A stretch of DNA of 64,000 bases from Denitrificimonas caeni. GTDB lineage: Bacteria; Pseudomonadota; Gammaproteobacteria; Pseudomonadales; Pseudomonadaceae. Location of the stretch: contig NZ_CAJHOA010000001.1 in the NCBI RefSeq assembly GCF_905120345.1, positions 186,001 through 250,000 of the forward strand, read 5' to 3'. Below are positions 55,300-64,000 of this stretch, piece after piece. A model generated the notes under the pieces. It saw only the letters and a program-made list of their open reading frames with translations. It had not been told where the DNA came from and did not search any database. Position numbers and translations under genes: made by a program. The stretch's first letter is position 1; every line of letters starts with the position of its first letter.

Positions 55300-56631
55300 T
55301 TACTTTTTACGTAGCGGCGCATGACCGTCATCACTGACCACAAAGGTACCTTCAGGCTGAGGACGATTGGCTGGACGTTTAGCTACTTTTTTTGTATCTT
55401 TTTTTGTATCTTTTTTTGCGGCATCTTTTTTCTGTGCGGTTTTTTTCTTTTTAGTGCCAGCAGCCTTACCGGATGCCTTAACGTTTTTAGGCCCCTGATA
55501 AACACCTTTAAGCTCTTTAATCACACGACGTTCAAAGGTTTGTTTCAGGTAGCGCTCAACGCTGGACATTAAATTCCAGTCATTATGACAAATCAAACTG
55601 ATCGCCAAGCCTTCTTCACCGGCACGACCCGTACGACCAATACGGTGCAAATACTCATCACCTGAGCGAGGCATATCAAAGTTAATGACCACGTCCAGAC
55701 CATCAATATCTAAACCACGTGCAGCCACATCAGTCGCTACCAGTACGCGAGACTTACCTTGACTGAAACGTTCTAATGCACGTTTGCGGTCTTTTTGATC
55801 TTTGTCACCGTGTAACACATAGGCATCAATATCTTGCGCAATTAAACGGCCATATAAACGATCAGCCTGTATTCGAGTATTGGTAAAAACAATAGCTTTA
55901 CGAAACGGCTCATTGCTCAGTAACCAATGCACTAAGCGTTCTTTATGCGGCACATCATCAGCGGTAATAATTTGCTGACGGGTGCTTTCGTTCATTTCTG
56001 CAATCTGGTTAACCATCAAGTGCAGTGGATCCGTCATCACTGAGTTAACCATTTCACGTAAAGCATTGCCGCCGGTGGTGGCCGAGAACAACAAGGTTTG
56101 TTGACGGTTTGAGCATTCATCCACCAAGCGCTGCATATCTTCGGCAAAGCCCATATCCAGCATGCGGTCCGCTTCATCAAGGATTAGCACTTCAACTTGA
56201 TCAAGTTTTAGGTGACCGGCATTCAAGTGCTCAATTAAGCGACCTGGTGTGGCAATCAAAATATCGGGGTCTTTGCGTAGCAATGCGCCCTGTTCTTTAA
56301 AGTCTTCACCACCGGTAATAATCCCGGACTTAATAAAGGTGAATTGTGAGAAGCGTTCGACTTCAGCTAAAGTCTGGCGCGCCAACTCACGGGTTGGCAA
56401 CAAAATCAGCGAACGTATCGCCACTCGTGGCTTAGCACCGGCAATAAAGCGGTTGAGCAAGGGCAAAATAAAAGCGGCGGTTTTGCCACTGCCAGTGCGG
56501 GCAATCACACGCAGATCACGACCTTCAAGCGCCGCCGGAATAGCCGCCGCCTGAACGGGCGTTGGCTCAGTGAAATTCAATTCAGCCAGCGCTTTCAATA
56601 GACGCTCATGCAGGGCAAGTTCAGAAAACAC
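55300..56631 (-). CDS. DEAD-box RNA helicase with Lys-rich tail (SrmB/RhlE-like)
   Basis: ATP-dependent RNA helicase, about 443 residues. Core motifs in order: Q-motif region PTPVQAAAIP, motif I ARTGSGKT, motif Ia PTRELARQ, motif II DEAD in LILDEADRML, motif III SATTGG, motif V VLVATDVAARGLDI and motif VI HRIGRTGRAG. A C-terminal tail (about 385-440) is almost all Lys, Asp, Thr and Ala with KKDT repeats, probably RNA-binding. The start is GTG at 56631 with GAGG 6 bases upstream. Roles in ribosome assembly or mRNA decay are known for the family, but the exact paralogue is not resolved. It is followed at 35 bases by pgl. Confidence 0.92.
   Translation of the reverse strand: MFSELALHERLLKALAELNFTEPTPVQAAAIPAALEGRDLRVIARTGSGKTAAFILPLLNRFIAGAKPRVAIRSLILLPTRELARQTLAEVERFSQFTFIKSGIITGGEDFKEQGALLRKDPDILIATPGRLIEHLNAGHLKLDQVEVLILDEADRMLDMGFAEDMQRLVDECSNRQQTLLFSATTGGNALREMVNSVMTDPLHLMVNQIAEMNESTRQQIITADDVPHKERLVHWLLSNEPFRKAIVFTNTRIQADRLYGRLIAQDIDAYVLHGDKDQKDRKRALERFSQGKSRVLVATDVAARGLDIDGLDVVINFDMPRSGDEYLHRIGRTGRAGEEGLAISLICHNDWNLMSSVERYLKQTFERRVIKELKGVYQGPKNVKASGKAAGTKKKKTAQKKDAAKKDTKKDTKKVAKRPANRPQPEGTFVVSDDGHAPLRKK
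55387..55452. repeat. 12-bp tandem repeats with T7 runs inside the helicase tail
   Basis: Three copies of a 12-base unit (TTTTTTTGTATC, the third diverging after the T run) start at 55387, 55399 and 55411, followed by further runs of five to seven T's. On the coding strand they encode the KKDT repeats of the helicase tail. Such runs are prone to slippage. Confidence 0.85.
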
Positions 56632-56708
56632 GGTATACCTCAAAATCATTGATCATTATAAATAACGCCTCTTGCTCATGCTTAAGGCTATCAGAAATCT
56701 ATTGTACT

Positions 56709-57605
56709 TCAGTTTAAACGCCGAGATTGCTTAAGCAACACGCGCAGACTATCAAATATTACCAAAATCACCGCGATCCAAATCGGCACATAGGTCCACC
56801 ACTGTTCTGACTCAACCGCCTCGCCGATCCATAACACGCTAAACAAGAATAATAAGACCGGTTCGACATAACTCAAAATACCCAGCAAGCCTAAAGGCAA
56901 CAAGCGACTTGCGCCCAGCATAGCAGCAAACGCAAAGGTACTAATAAGCCCTAATCCAGGTAGTAAATACCAGAGTTGTGGCGTATCGGTGAAGACGTTT
57001 ATTGGAGCAAAACTAACGATTAAATAAACCGCCACCGGCAACATCACCAGCATTTCTAAAAAGAAGCCGCTAAAGGCATCAAAGCCCATCCAGCGCCGCA
57101 ACATAAAATACGGTGGATAACCTAAAGCGCAAACAACCGTCACCCAAGATAACCCGCCAATGCGCCACAGTTCATGCAGCATACCAACAAGTGCAAAGAG
57201 CACGGCTATACGTTGTAAGTTGCGTAAATACTCGTTGTAAAACAAGCGTCCTGCCAGCACCAACACTAAGGGCATCAAAAAATAGCCTAAAGTTAAATCT
57301 AGCATATGACCAGTGAGCGGAGCCCAAACGAACATCAACCATTGCACCCCCATTAATGCGGCAGCCAACACCATCGCAACAACCAATCGAGGTTCACGAA
57401 CTAAACGTTGTACACAGTGTTTTAGGGCAGGTCCACGGCCCGCTAGCATCAATAAAATAAATACTGCTGGCAAAGACCATATAACCCGCTGAGCAAAGAC
57501 CTGTACGCCATCAAGGGGCGTTAGCAGCAAAACATAAGCTGGAATAATAGTAAATATACATGAGGCGAAAAAAGACAGCGCCACACCACGACCCGACAAC
57601 TGCAT
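56709..57605 (-). CDS. rarD: EamA/RarD family permease
   Basis: Inner-membrane transporter of the drug/metabolite superfamily, 298 residues with about ten hydrophobic helices. The opening GVALSFFASCIFTIIPAYVLLL and QVFAQRVIWSLP match the RarD subgroup. Substrate unknown; the chloramphenicol link of RarD is historical. It lies upstream of the helicase gene on the same strand with a gap of about 77 bases, and downstream of a 154-base stretch behind mrpG. Confidence 0.9.
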   Translation of the reverse strand: MQLSGRGVALSFFASCIFTIIPAYVLLLTPLDGVQVFAQRVIWSLPAVFILLMLAGRGPALKHCVQRLVREPRLVVAMVLAAALMGVQWLMFVWAPLTGHMLDLTLGYFLMPLVLVLAGRLFYNEYLRNLQRIAVLFALVGMLHELWRIGGLSWVTVVCALGYPPYFMLRRWMGFDAFSGFFLEMLVMLPVAVYLIVSFAPINVFTDTPQLWYLLPGLGLISTFAFAAMLGASRLLPLGLLGILSYVEPVLLFLFSVLWIGEAVESEQWWTYVPIWIAVILVIFDSLRVLLKQSRRLN

Positions 57606-57651
57606 AGGAGTGCCTCTAAAAAAACGAAGTAAATTAACAATACACTAACAT

Positions 57652-57691
57652 GAGCAAGAATCCTGTCCTCGTCAGATCAGTGTTCTTGCTC
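57652..57691. repeat. Inverted repeat between mrpG and rarD
   Basis: Perfect 9-base arms GAGCAAGAA/TTCTTGCTC with a 22-base loop. There is no T tract on either strand, so it is a weak candidate for the end of the mrp transcript. It could also be a regulator site. Confidence 0.45.
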
Positions 57692-57759
57692 TATGCATTG
57701 ATGCGTTAATCGTCACATGAAAAGATGCTAATACACTCACGCACCTTTTTACAGACTCT

Positions 57760-58074
57760 CTAATCTTTGCGATTAAAGGTTTTTACTTGTTGCTGCACTG
57801 CTGCTTTAGCCAGCATATAAGCTGATACAGGCGCACTCAACATTAGGAACAAGGTAATCAGCAACTCATGGACATGTAAACCTTCATGCTGAGAGCTGAA
57901 ATACAACATCGATGCAATCAGTACACAACCAACGCCTAAAGTGGTCGCTTTAGCAGGCCCGTGCAAGCGCATAAAAAAATCGGGAAAGCGATGTAAACCT
58001 ATCGAGCCGACCAGTGCAAAAGCACTACCGACCAGTAAAAAAAATGCCACCGCATATTCAATCCAAACAGACAT
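57760..58074 (-). CDS. mrpG: Mrp-type Na+/H+ antiporter subunit G
   Basis: Small membrane subunit (104 residues, three hydrophobic segments) of the multi-subunit Na+/H+ antiporter. The motif GSIGLHRFPDFFMRLHGPAKATTLG is diagnostic for MnhG/MrpG/PhaG (only the ends are quoted here: GSIGLHRFPDF and LHGPAKATTLG). It is the last gene of the operon, 13 bases after mrpF. Confidence 0.95.
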   Translation of the reverse strand: MSVWIEYAVAFFLLVGSAFALVGSIGLHRFPDFFMRLHGPAKATTLGVGCVLIASMLYFSSQHEGLHVHELLITLFLMLSAPVSAYMLAKAAVQQQVKTFNRKD

Positions 58075-58087
58075 CAGTTCACCCTAC

Positions 58088-58357
58088 TTATTCAATGATA
58101 TCGCCACGTAACAAATACTTGCATAACACCACTGTACTGAAAAAACCAAACAGAGCGATCAGTAACGCTGCCTCGAAGAAAAGCCGACTGTTCAATAACA
58201 GTCCAAAAATTACTAATAGGGCTAGTCCATTAATATACAGCGTATCGAGAGCTAAAATACGATCAACCGCATCGGGACCTCGCAGCAAACGAAAAAAGTT
58301 CAATAACAAACTGATCCCAAACATCAGCATGCTTAAATAAATCACTGTGGTAAGCAT
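58088..58357 (-). CDS. mrpF: Mrp-type Na+/H+ antiporter subunit F
   Basis: Membrane subunit of 89 residues with three hydrophobic segments and the family motif RGPDAVDRILALDTL. The gene overlaps the end of mrpE by 16 bases, and GAGG is 7 bases before its ATG, so translation is coupled. Its role within the complex is structural or ion-conducting and not separately known. Confidence 0.95.
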   Translation of the reverse strand: MLTTVIYLSMLMFGISLLLNFFRLLRGPDAVDRILALDTLYINGLALLVIFGLLLNSRLFFEAALLIALFGFFSTVVLCKYLLRGDIIE

Positions 58358-58848
58358 GTAAACACCTCTCTGAGTGGCTGCTCATAGCGCTGTTTTATTT
58401 CTGCAATCAAAGCCTGCTCATCCTCACAATGCAGGGCGTGTACGGTTAACAAAGAACGCTCGCGATCGACGCTGGCTGCCACGGTCCCAGGTGCTAAAGA
58501 AATGGCGCTGGCCAATAAATAAATAGCCAAATCACTCTCTAATTCATAAGGTACCTCGATCCAGATTGGCTGTAGATTATCGACTCGTCCTAGTGCCAAG
58601 CGTGCCACCTGAAAATTCGCCACGACAATATCAGTCAGCATATGCTGACTAAAAACAAACAACTGCTTCCAACTGCGTACACGTGGTAAGCGCGGCCACC
58701 ATGTGCTGGTTAAACGAGGGATCAATAGCCCTAGAAAACCACCTAACAACCAATGCCCAATAGAAGTAAAATCATCAACCAGCAGTAGCCAGACTATTAA
58801 CAGCCCTAAGCTGCCTAATGGATGGGTTAACCATCTTGCACGACTCAT
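58342..58848 (-). CDS. mrpE: Mrp-type Na+/H+ antiporter subunit E
   Basis: Membrane subunit of 168 residues: two hydrophobic segments near the N-terminus and a cytosolic C-terminal half with LASAISLAPGTVAASVDRERSLL-type sequence (SLAPGTVAA is the diagnostic part). It starts within the mrpD stop (ATGA overlap) and overlaps mrpF. Confidence 0.94.
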   Translation of the reverse strand: MSRARWLTHPLGSLGLLIVWLLLVDDFTSIGHWLLGGFLGLLIPRLTSTWWPRLPRVRSWKQLFVFSQHMLTDIVVANFQVARLALGRVDNLQPIWIEVPYELESDLAIYLLASAISLAPGTVAASVDRERSLLTVHALHCEDEQALIAEIKQRYEQPLREVFTCLPQ

Positions 58849-60347
58849 AGCGCATCCTCTAGCTGCATGGCTTGCAGGTAACTTTGCACATCAAGTATCT
58901 GTGCCGCAGCCGCCTCAGTATAGGTAATAACCGGTTGAGCAAAAACCACTAGCAACGGGCTACTTAACAGCAATAAAGCAGCGATAGCAAAGGCTGTTTT
59001 ATCCAGAGGTAACGCGCTGTCTGTCGGATTGTGATGGCGCCAAAATAACAAGCTACCGGCGCGGCTTAAACCAATCACGCCAATCAAACCGGACACCAAT
59101 ACGACCGACCAGAGCTGCCAAGCTGCGCTGTCCGATACCGATTGCAGCAGCAAAACCTTACCTAGAAAACCTGAAAAAGGCGGTAAACCCGCGACGGCAA
59201 TGGCAGCCAAGAAAAAACAACCACCTAATAGATGAGGGTTTAATAAGCGTGGCCCTACTTTGAAACTGCTGCCCAGTTCACCACGTTGTTTAGCAATAAT
59301 ATCGGCTAATAAAAATAAGCCGGCAATCACCCACGTACTGTGAATCAAGTAATATAAGATTGCTGCGATTGCTGCTTCAGAACCGACAGCAATACCCGCC
59401 AGTAATGTACCAACGGAAACCAAGACCAAATAGGCGAGTAAACTGACTAAGCTATTGGCGGCAAAGGCACCTAAAGCGGATAAGGCTATCGTCAACAATG
59501 CCAGTATCCATAATAAGTTTTCTCCTAGACCACTTGCCGCACCGGCTTCTGCGCCGAAGACCAAGGTACTAAAGCGTAAAATAGCATACAGCCCGACCTT
59601 GGTCATAATCGCAAACAACGCAGCAACCGGCGCCGTGGCACTGGCGTAAGCGCGCGGCAACCAAAAATGCAACGGTAAAAACGCAGCTTTTAAACCAAAC
59701 ACCAACATCAACAGCGCACCCGCTGCTTCCAGTAAAAACACTTGATCGCCCTGTGCTTGTGCAACAAAGCGTGCCAAATCAACCATATTTAGCGTACCCG
59801 CTACGCCATAGAACAGACCCGCTGCAATTAAAAACAACCCAGAACCAATAAGATTCAAAATCACATAATGTAACGCTGCACGGATACGCGCAGGACCAAG
59901 TCCATGCAATAACAATGCATAGGATGCAATCAAGAGGATCTCAAAGAACACAAAGAGGTTAAATAAGTCTCCTGTTAAAAACGCACCATTGATGCCTGCC
60001 AACTGAAACTGCAATAACGCATGAAAATAGCCACCGCGCTGGTCATCACCACGCAGTGCATACAGTGTGACAAACACGGCTAGCACCGCAGTAACCATCA
60101 ACATCAAGGCACTGAGACGATCCAGCACTAAGACAATGCCAAACGGTGCCGACCAATTACCTAGCGCATATACTTGAATCTGAGCGCTATTGGCCAGCGT
60201 TAATAAATACAGCGCACAAGCCAGCAGTAACAGTGAACTAGCCGTACTTATCAAGCGCACTAAACCGATTGGACTGCGCGATGTCATCATCAGCAGTGCA
60301 CCACAAATTAAAGGCAATAAAATCGGTACTAGCAACATATGATTCAT
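58845..60347 (-). CDS. mrpD: Mrp-type Na+/H+ antiporter subunit D
   Basis: Large membrane subunit of 500 residues, homologous to complex I subunits NuoM/NuoN, with about 14 hydrophobic helices. The Proton_antipo_M core includes FFEILLIASYALLLHG and the lysine-bearing LVFGLKAAFLPLHFWLP. It overlaps mrpC and mrpE by 4 bases each (ATGA). Confidence 0.96.
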   Translation of the reverse strand: MNHMLLVPILLPLICGALLMMTSRSPIGLVRLISTASSLLLLACALYLLTLANSAQIQVYALGNWSAPFGIVLVLDRLSALMLMVTAVLAVFVTLYALRGDDQRGGYFHALLQFQLAGINGAFLTGDLFNLFVFFEILLIASYALLLHGLGPARIRAALHYVILNLIGSGLFLIAAGLFYGVAGTLNMVDLARFVAQAQGDQVFLLEAAGALLMLVFGLKAAFLPLHFWLPRAYASATAPVAALFAIMTKVGLYAILRFSTLVFGAEAGAASGLGENLLWILALLTIALSALGAFAANSLVSLLAYLVLVSVGTLLAGIAVGSEAAIAAILYYLIHSTWVIAGLFLLADIIAKQRGELGSSFKVGPRLLNPHLLGGCFFLAAIAVAGLPPFSGFLGKVLLLQSVSDSAAWQLWSVVLVSGLIGVIGLSRAGSLLFWRHHNPTDSALPLDKTAFAIAALLLLSSPLLVVFAQPVITYTEAAAAQILDVQSYLQAMQLEDAL

Positions 60348-60745
60348 CGTGTTGCTCCTGCTCGCTTTCTTTTCAGTTTATTGGTTTTACCCATCACTTT
60401 GCGCTGTTTAGGCTCAGCTTTAGGCTTTTCGACACCATCAACATGATCACTGCCCAACTCGGTGTGTGCACGCAAAGCCAAAATCAACACAAAGGCAGTC
60501 ATAGCAAAACCAATGACAATCGCCGTTAGCACCAAGGCCTGCGGTACAGGGTCGGTGTAGCTGACGGCATCGCTGAGCACCGCCGGTTTACCTGTATGCA
60601 AACGCCCCATCGCAAATAAGAATAAGTTGACTGCATAGGAAAACAAGGTCAAGCCCAGCGCTACACTAAAGGTGCGAGCGCGCAAGATTAAGTACACGCC
60701 GCTAAAAGTCAGTACACCAATCGCGATAGCCACTAACAGTTCCAT
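60344..60745 (-). CDS. mrpC: Mrp-type Na+/H+ antiporter subunit C with basic tail
   Basis: NuoK-like membrane subunit of 133 residues with three hydrophobic segments (to about 100) and the motif DPVPQALVLTAIVIGFAMTA, of which DPVPQALVLTAIVI is the conserved core. The C-terminal tail of about 25 residues is strongly basic (KQRKVMGKTNKLKRKR). It shares one base with the mrpAB stop (TAATG). Confidence 0.95.
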   Translation of the reverse strand: MELLVAIAIGVLTFSGVYLILRARTFSVALGLTLFSYAVNLFLFAMGRLHTGKPAVLSDAVSYTDPVPQALVLTAIVIGFAMTAFVLILALRAHTELGSDHVDGVEKPKAEPKQRKVMGKTNKLKRKRAGATR

Positions 60746-63537
60746 TACGCACCCTCCGGCAGTTTCACATTGTGACCAATACGGCCCAAGCCACTTAAAA
60801 TCAACAATGTGCCACCGACCACGGTCAAATACACGCCCAAATCAAAGAGCATGGCTGAGGCCACTTCAATTTCACCAATGATAGGTAGATCTATATGTGT
60901 AAACGCTGAGGTTAAGAATGGATAACCGAGCAGCAAACTGGCTAAGCCGGTCGCTGCCGCAATCAATACCCCTGCTGCTGCCAGTGTTGGAAAACGAACC
61001 CCCATACGGCTTTGTACCCAGCGCTGACCATAAGCCACTTGCAATAAAATCAACGCCACTGCGGTAATCAATCCAGCAATAAAGCCACCACCGGGTTCGT
61101 TATGGCCGCGTAAGAAAATAAATGCGGAAACTAATAATGCGAGCGGCAAGATCAAACGCGCCAAGATACCTAGCATCATTGGATAAGATTCTGTTGACCA
61201 AGCACGCCCATTATTATCTACGCGGGCATGTGGCAACTGCAAACCTTGCAATAAAGCGACTGTGGCGATCGCGGTAATTGCTAAGACACTGATTTCACCT
61301 AAGGTATCAAAACCTCGGAAGTCAACTAGAATCACATTGACCACGTTAGTGCCACCACCACCAGTCAGGCTATTGGCCAAAAAGAAGTCAGCGATACTTT
61401 GATAAGGACGTGTTAACACAGCAAAGGTTAAAACCGCCATCAATACCGCACAACCCGCAGCAATACTATAGTCGCGCAGATGCAATAAACTGCTGGACTC
61501 CGTCGGTGCTTGTGCAGGTAAGAAGTACACCACCAGCAGCATCAGCAAAATAGTAACCACCTCAACGACCAACTGAGTTAGAGCCAAGTCCGGTGCCGAG
61601 AACCGAGCAAACACCATGGCCACGACCAGTCCCACCACACTGAGCATTAATAAAGCGGTTAAACGCTGGCGGTGAAAAGCCATGGTCAGCAAAGCACTGC
61701 TAGCCATCACCAATAGACCCAATGCTGTTAAAGGGTCAACTGGGGTTAAGGCCACTTCACCGGTGATTTGTGAGAGCGGTGCTAACCAAACGGTCAGCAT
61801 CACAATCACAGCGATAAGGAGCAGGCTGATATAGCGCTGCAACGAACCATTTTCTATACGGGCTAAGCTGCGTGAGACTAAGCCATAGAGAAAGCGCACC
61901 GTGCTCTCAAAAACAAACCGTGCATTAATATCAGGTAGACCGTCATACCAGCGAAATAAAGGTGCTCGCTGCGCGTAGATAAGAATCCCGCCGATCAGTG
62001 CAAGCACACTCATTAATAACGGCATATTAAAACCATGCCAAATCGCTAAATCATACTCAGGTAAAGCATGGCCTAAACTGGCCTGAGCAGCTGCGGCTAA
62101 TAAAGAATCAATAGTGAACGCAGGAAGCATCCCCACCAATAAACAACAAAACACCAGCACTTCCACTGGGATTTTCATATAGCGCGGAGGCTCATGCGGA
62201 GGAAACTTGGGCAAATTAATCGGCGTGCCGTTAAAGAACACATCATGGATAAAGCGCAGCGAATAGGCGACAGAAAACATTCCAGCAATAGTTGCCATCG
62301 TCGGCAGCAACCAACTAAAACTACCCAATAAATGTTGGTGCAAGGTTTCCGAGAAAAACATTTCTTTACTTAAGAAACCATTGAGCAGCGGCACTCCAGC
62401 CATCGCCGAAGAGGCCACCATCGCCAGCACCGCGGTATGCGGCATATACTTCCACAGCCCGTTAATACGTCGCATATCTCTACTACCGGTTTCATGATCA
62501 ATAATACCGGCCGCCATAAATAAGGAGGCTTTAAAGGTGGCATGGTTAATAATATGGAAGATTGCCGCCACTGGTGCAAAGTCTGAATCCAAACCAAACA
62601 GCAGAGTAATCAACCCGAGATGACTGATGGTCGAATACGCCAACAATCCTTTAAGGTCATGCTGAAATAAGGCAGTGACCGCACCGATTAATAGCGTGGT
62701 TAAGCCCGTGAACGTCACTAAGTAAAACCACCAATCGGTGCCTGATAATAAGGGGTATAAGCGCGCCAGTAAAAACACCCCTGCTTTAACCATGGTGGCG
62801 GAGTGTAAATAGGCAGAGACCGGTGTTGGGGCCGACATCGCATGCGGTAGCCAAAAGTGAAACGGAAATTGTGCTGATTTAGTGAAGACACCCAGCAGCA
62901 CCAATACTAAAGCCACAGGGTATAAGCTGTGTGCTCGCAGTACATCACCGGCAGCCAAGACCTCGGTCAACTCATAACTGCCAACCACATGACCAATCAC
63001 CAAGATACCCGCAAGTAGCGCTAAGCCGCCGCCGCCAGTGACAGCCAAGGCCATCCGCGCGCCTTGTCGTGCGGCAGTTTGTTGACTCCAGAAACCAATT
63101 AACAAGAATGATGAAAGACTGGTGAGCTCCCAAAACATCAGCATCAGCAATAAATTACCCGCCAATACTAAACCGAGCATCGAACCCATAAACAGTAATA
63201 AGCTGGTGAAGAAGCGTGCGACACGCTCCTGCTCAGACAGGTAATAACGTGCGTAAAGAATGACCAGTAAGCCAATCCCAAGTATCAATAAAGAAAATAG
63301 AAAACTTAAGCCATCCAGGCGGAAGCTTAAGTTAAGCCCCAACTGAGTAATCCAAGCGTAGTTAACGCTAATCACTTCGCCAGCTAACACCCGTGAAGCT
63401 TGACTGAGCAATAAGCTCAACCCTATCAGTGGCGCCACTGCGGTAGCTAAAGCAATCCAAGTTCGGCCACGTTGTGCAGCTAAAAAAGGTAATAGCGCTG
63501 CAAGAAAGGGAGCAAAGACTAATACTAATAAAATCAT
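60745..63537 (-). CDS. mrpA: Mrp-type Na+/H+ antiporter fused subunit A+B
   Basis: Largest subunit of the antiporter, 930 residues, with the A part (NuoL-like, to about residue 780) and the B part (MnhB, about 800-930: FIFLRGHNEPGGGFIAGL) fused, as in the proteobacterial Pha/group 2 systems. The NuoL-like core shows FTKSAQFPFHFWLPHAM, TMVKAGVFLLARL and HATFKASLFMAAG. The ATG at 63537 has GGAGG 5 bases upstream and is preferred over ATGs at 63549 and 63591. It is first of six genes (AB, C, D, E, F, G) with overlapping ends. The complex exports Na+ for H+ and supports growth at high pH or salt. Confidence 0.95.
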   Translation of the reverse strand: MILLVLVFAPFLAALLPFLAAQRGRTWIALATAVAPLIGLSLLLSQASRVLAGEVISVNYAWITQLGLNLSFRLDGLSFLFSLLILGIGLLVILYARYYLSEQERVARFFTSLLLFMGSMLGLVLAGNLLLMLMFWELTSLSSFLLIGFWSQQTAARQGARMALAVTGGGGLALLAGILVIGHVVGSYELTEVLAAGDVLRAHSLYPVALVLVLLGVFTKSAQFPFHFWLPHAMSAPTPVSAYLHSATMVKAGVFLLARLYPLLSGTDWWFYLVTFTGLTTLLIGAVTALFQHDLKGLLAYSTISHLGLITLLFGLDSDFAPVAAIFHIINHATFKASLFMAAGIIDHETGSRDMRRINGLWKYMPHTAVLAMVASSAMAGVPLLNGFLSKEMFFSETLHQHLLGSFSWLLPTMATIAGMFSVAYSLRFIHDVFFNGTPINLPKFPPHEPPRYMKIPVEVLVFCCLLVGMLPAFTIDSLLAAAAQASLGHALPEYDLAIWHGFNMPLLMSVLALIGGILIYAQRAPLFRWYDGLPDINARFVFESTVRFLYGLVSRSLARIENGSLQRYISLLLIAVIVMLTVWLAPLSQITGEVALTPVDPLTALGLLVMASSALLTMAFHRQRLTALLMLSVVGLVVAMVFARFSAPDLALTQLVVEVVTILLMLLVVYFLPAQAPTESSSLLHLRDYSIAAGCAVLMAVLTFAVLTRPYQSIADFFLANSLTGGGGTNVVNVILVDFRGFDTLGEISVLAITAIATVALLQGLQLPHARVDNNGRAWSTESYPMMLGILARLILPLALLVSAFIFLRGHNEPGGGFIAGLITAVALILLQVAYGQRWVQSRMGVRFPTLAAAGVLIAAATGLASLLLGYPFLTSAFTHIDLPIIGEIEVASAMLFDLGVYLTVVGGTLLILSGLGRIGHNVKLPEGA

Positions 63538-63688
63538 AAAGGCCTCCATGTTGTTCTGCCGGACGAACAGGAGACACCCAGCGTGATACAAAAACTAATT
63601 ATTAATACAGATATAAGACTGTCTGTAAGTACTCAATTACTAAATTAGACCAAAGCCTTTAATCAGTAATCGCTCTTATTAAATAAAA

Positions 63689-63721
63689 ACGCTCTGAGTG
63701 AATAAAAAAAACTCAGAGCGT
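63689..63721 (-). terminator. Terminator of the glycine-zipper protein gene
   Basis: Perfect 11-bp stem ACGCTCTGAGT/ACTCAGAGCGT with an 11-base A-rich loop (T-rich on the minus strand). It is followed on the minus strand by TTTTATTT. It begins 27 bases after the stop codon at 63748. Confidence 0.85.
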
Positions 63722-63747
63722 ATCCAGTAATATTCACTCAAGAGCCA

Positions 63748-64000
63748 TTAAGGAGCAACGCGACTCTGACCGTTTACATTGGTTATACGAACGCGCTGGC
63801 CCACACGAAACACTTGATTAGGATCAACAGCCTGAACATAAGCTCGTAAAGCACCATCATCTTCACGCACAGTAATTTCAACACCTTGCGTGCGCGTGAT
63901 ACCCTCTTCTGCTGCTGCACCGGCTAAACCACCCGCCACAGCACCAATTACCGCAGCAACTGCGCTACCACGACCACCACCAACGGTACTACCGGCAATA
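63748..64000 (-). CDS. Glycine-zipper outer-membrane lipoprotein (SlyB-like), 5' end beyond window
   Basis: C-terminal part of a small envelope protein. The frame is open to the window edge (about 83 codons visible, start not in the window). The visible sequence begins with a glycine-zipper block (GSTVGGGRGSAVAAVIGAVAGG, in shorter pieces GSTVGGGRG and GAVAGGLAGAAAEEG), then EITVREDDG and VFRVGQRVRI, the pattern of SlyB/Pcp lipoproteins. A lipobox would lie outside the window. A clear terminator follows. Confidence 0.82.
   Translation of the reverse strand, partial: IAGSTVGGGRGSAVAAVIGAVAGGLAGAAAEEGITRTQGVEITVREDDGALRAYVQAVDPNQVFRVGQRVRITNVNGQSRVAP

Noticed and set aside
1-64000. CRISPR arrays, prophage, integrase or toxin-antitoxin genes
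   Set aside because: Looked for regular repeat-spacer arrays and mobile gene motifs; none found apart from the possible insertion sequence end near 33852.

Overview
The window looks like a chromosomal segment from a member of the Pseudomonadaceae. Three things support this. The block metZ-purF-cvpA-dedD-folC-accD-trpF-truA-fimV-asd-leuB-leuD-leuC-lysR follows the order I remember from Pseudomonas aeruginosa (around PA3107-PA3122). The block nadK-phosphoesterase-rhomboid-(DUF1315)-(DUF2797)-pepN follows the neighbouring PA308x region. Elongation factor P carries Arg32 and is encoded beside its rhamnosyltransferase EarP. Base composition is visibly more A/T-rich than in classical Pseudomonas, and a complete Mrp Na+/H+ antiporter is present, so a low-GC, salt- or alkali-tolerant lineage (Thiopseudomonas or P. 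pertucinogena type) is my inference; the species cannot be fixed from this window. Most genes are on the minus strand.

Layout. 1-3444: an archaic (Csu-type) chaperone-usher fimbria with pilin, chaperone and a usher cut by the window edge. 3794-10702: a housekeeping run tusA, nadK, phosphoesterase, GlpG-like rhomboid, DUF1315, DUF2797 and pepN. 10882-14334: a crotonase-fold protein, a spermidine synthase-like protein, efp and earP. 14482-14571: tRNA-Ser(GGA). 14773-15351: a DUF5610 protein. 15409-25353: a chemosensory operon of eight genes. 25453-33807: an aromatic amino acid permease, a cation diffusion facilitator, an unknown protein, YgiQ, a luciferase-like oxidoreductase and a MATE transporter. 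33933-50482: the conserved biosynthetic block and its LysR regulator. 50508-56631: dusC, a thioesterase, the Entner-Doudoroff genes eda-edd-pgl and a DEAD-box helicase. 56709-57605: rarD. 57760-63537: the mrp operon. 63748-64000: the 3' part of a glycine-zipper lipoprotein gene.

The most interesting system is the chemosensory operon. Transcribed right to left it encodes a membrane receptor, CheB, CheR with a TPR tail, a CheA with a fused receiver, a lone receiver, an Hpt-REC-REC-GGDEF diguanylate cyclase and two CheW-type couplers. Logically it resembles the Wsp surface-sensing system (receptor array to CheA-REC to diguanylate cyclase). It differs in gene order, in the output protein (own Hpt, two intact receivers, GGEEF and an RxxD I-site), in the extra lone receiver and in the receptor's signalling tip. 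It lacks cheY, cheZ, cheD and motor genes, so it more likely controls c-di-GMP (attachment or matrix) than swimming.

Other points: the pilin gene has an AT dinucleotide tract and a perfect 14-bp palindrome upstream; the Entner-Doudoroff genes sit behind an RNA helicase gene rather than with zwf; and a sequence resembling an IS150-type insertion sequence end lies inside the terminator between the MATE gene and metZ. Start codons were moved from the longest possible frame wherever a ribosome binding site or family length argued for it.
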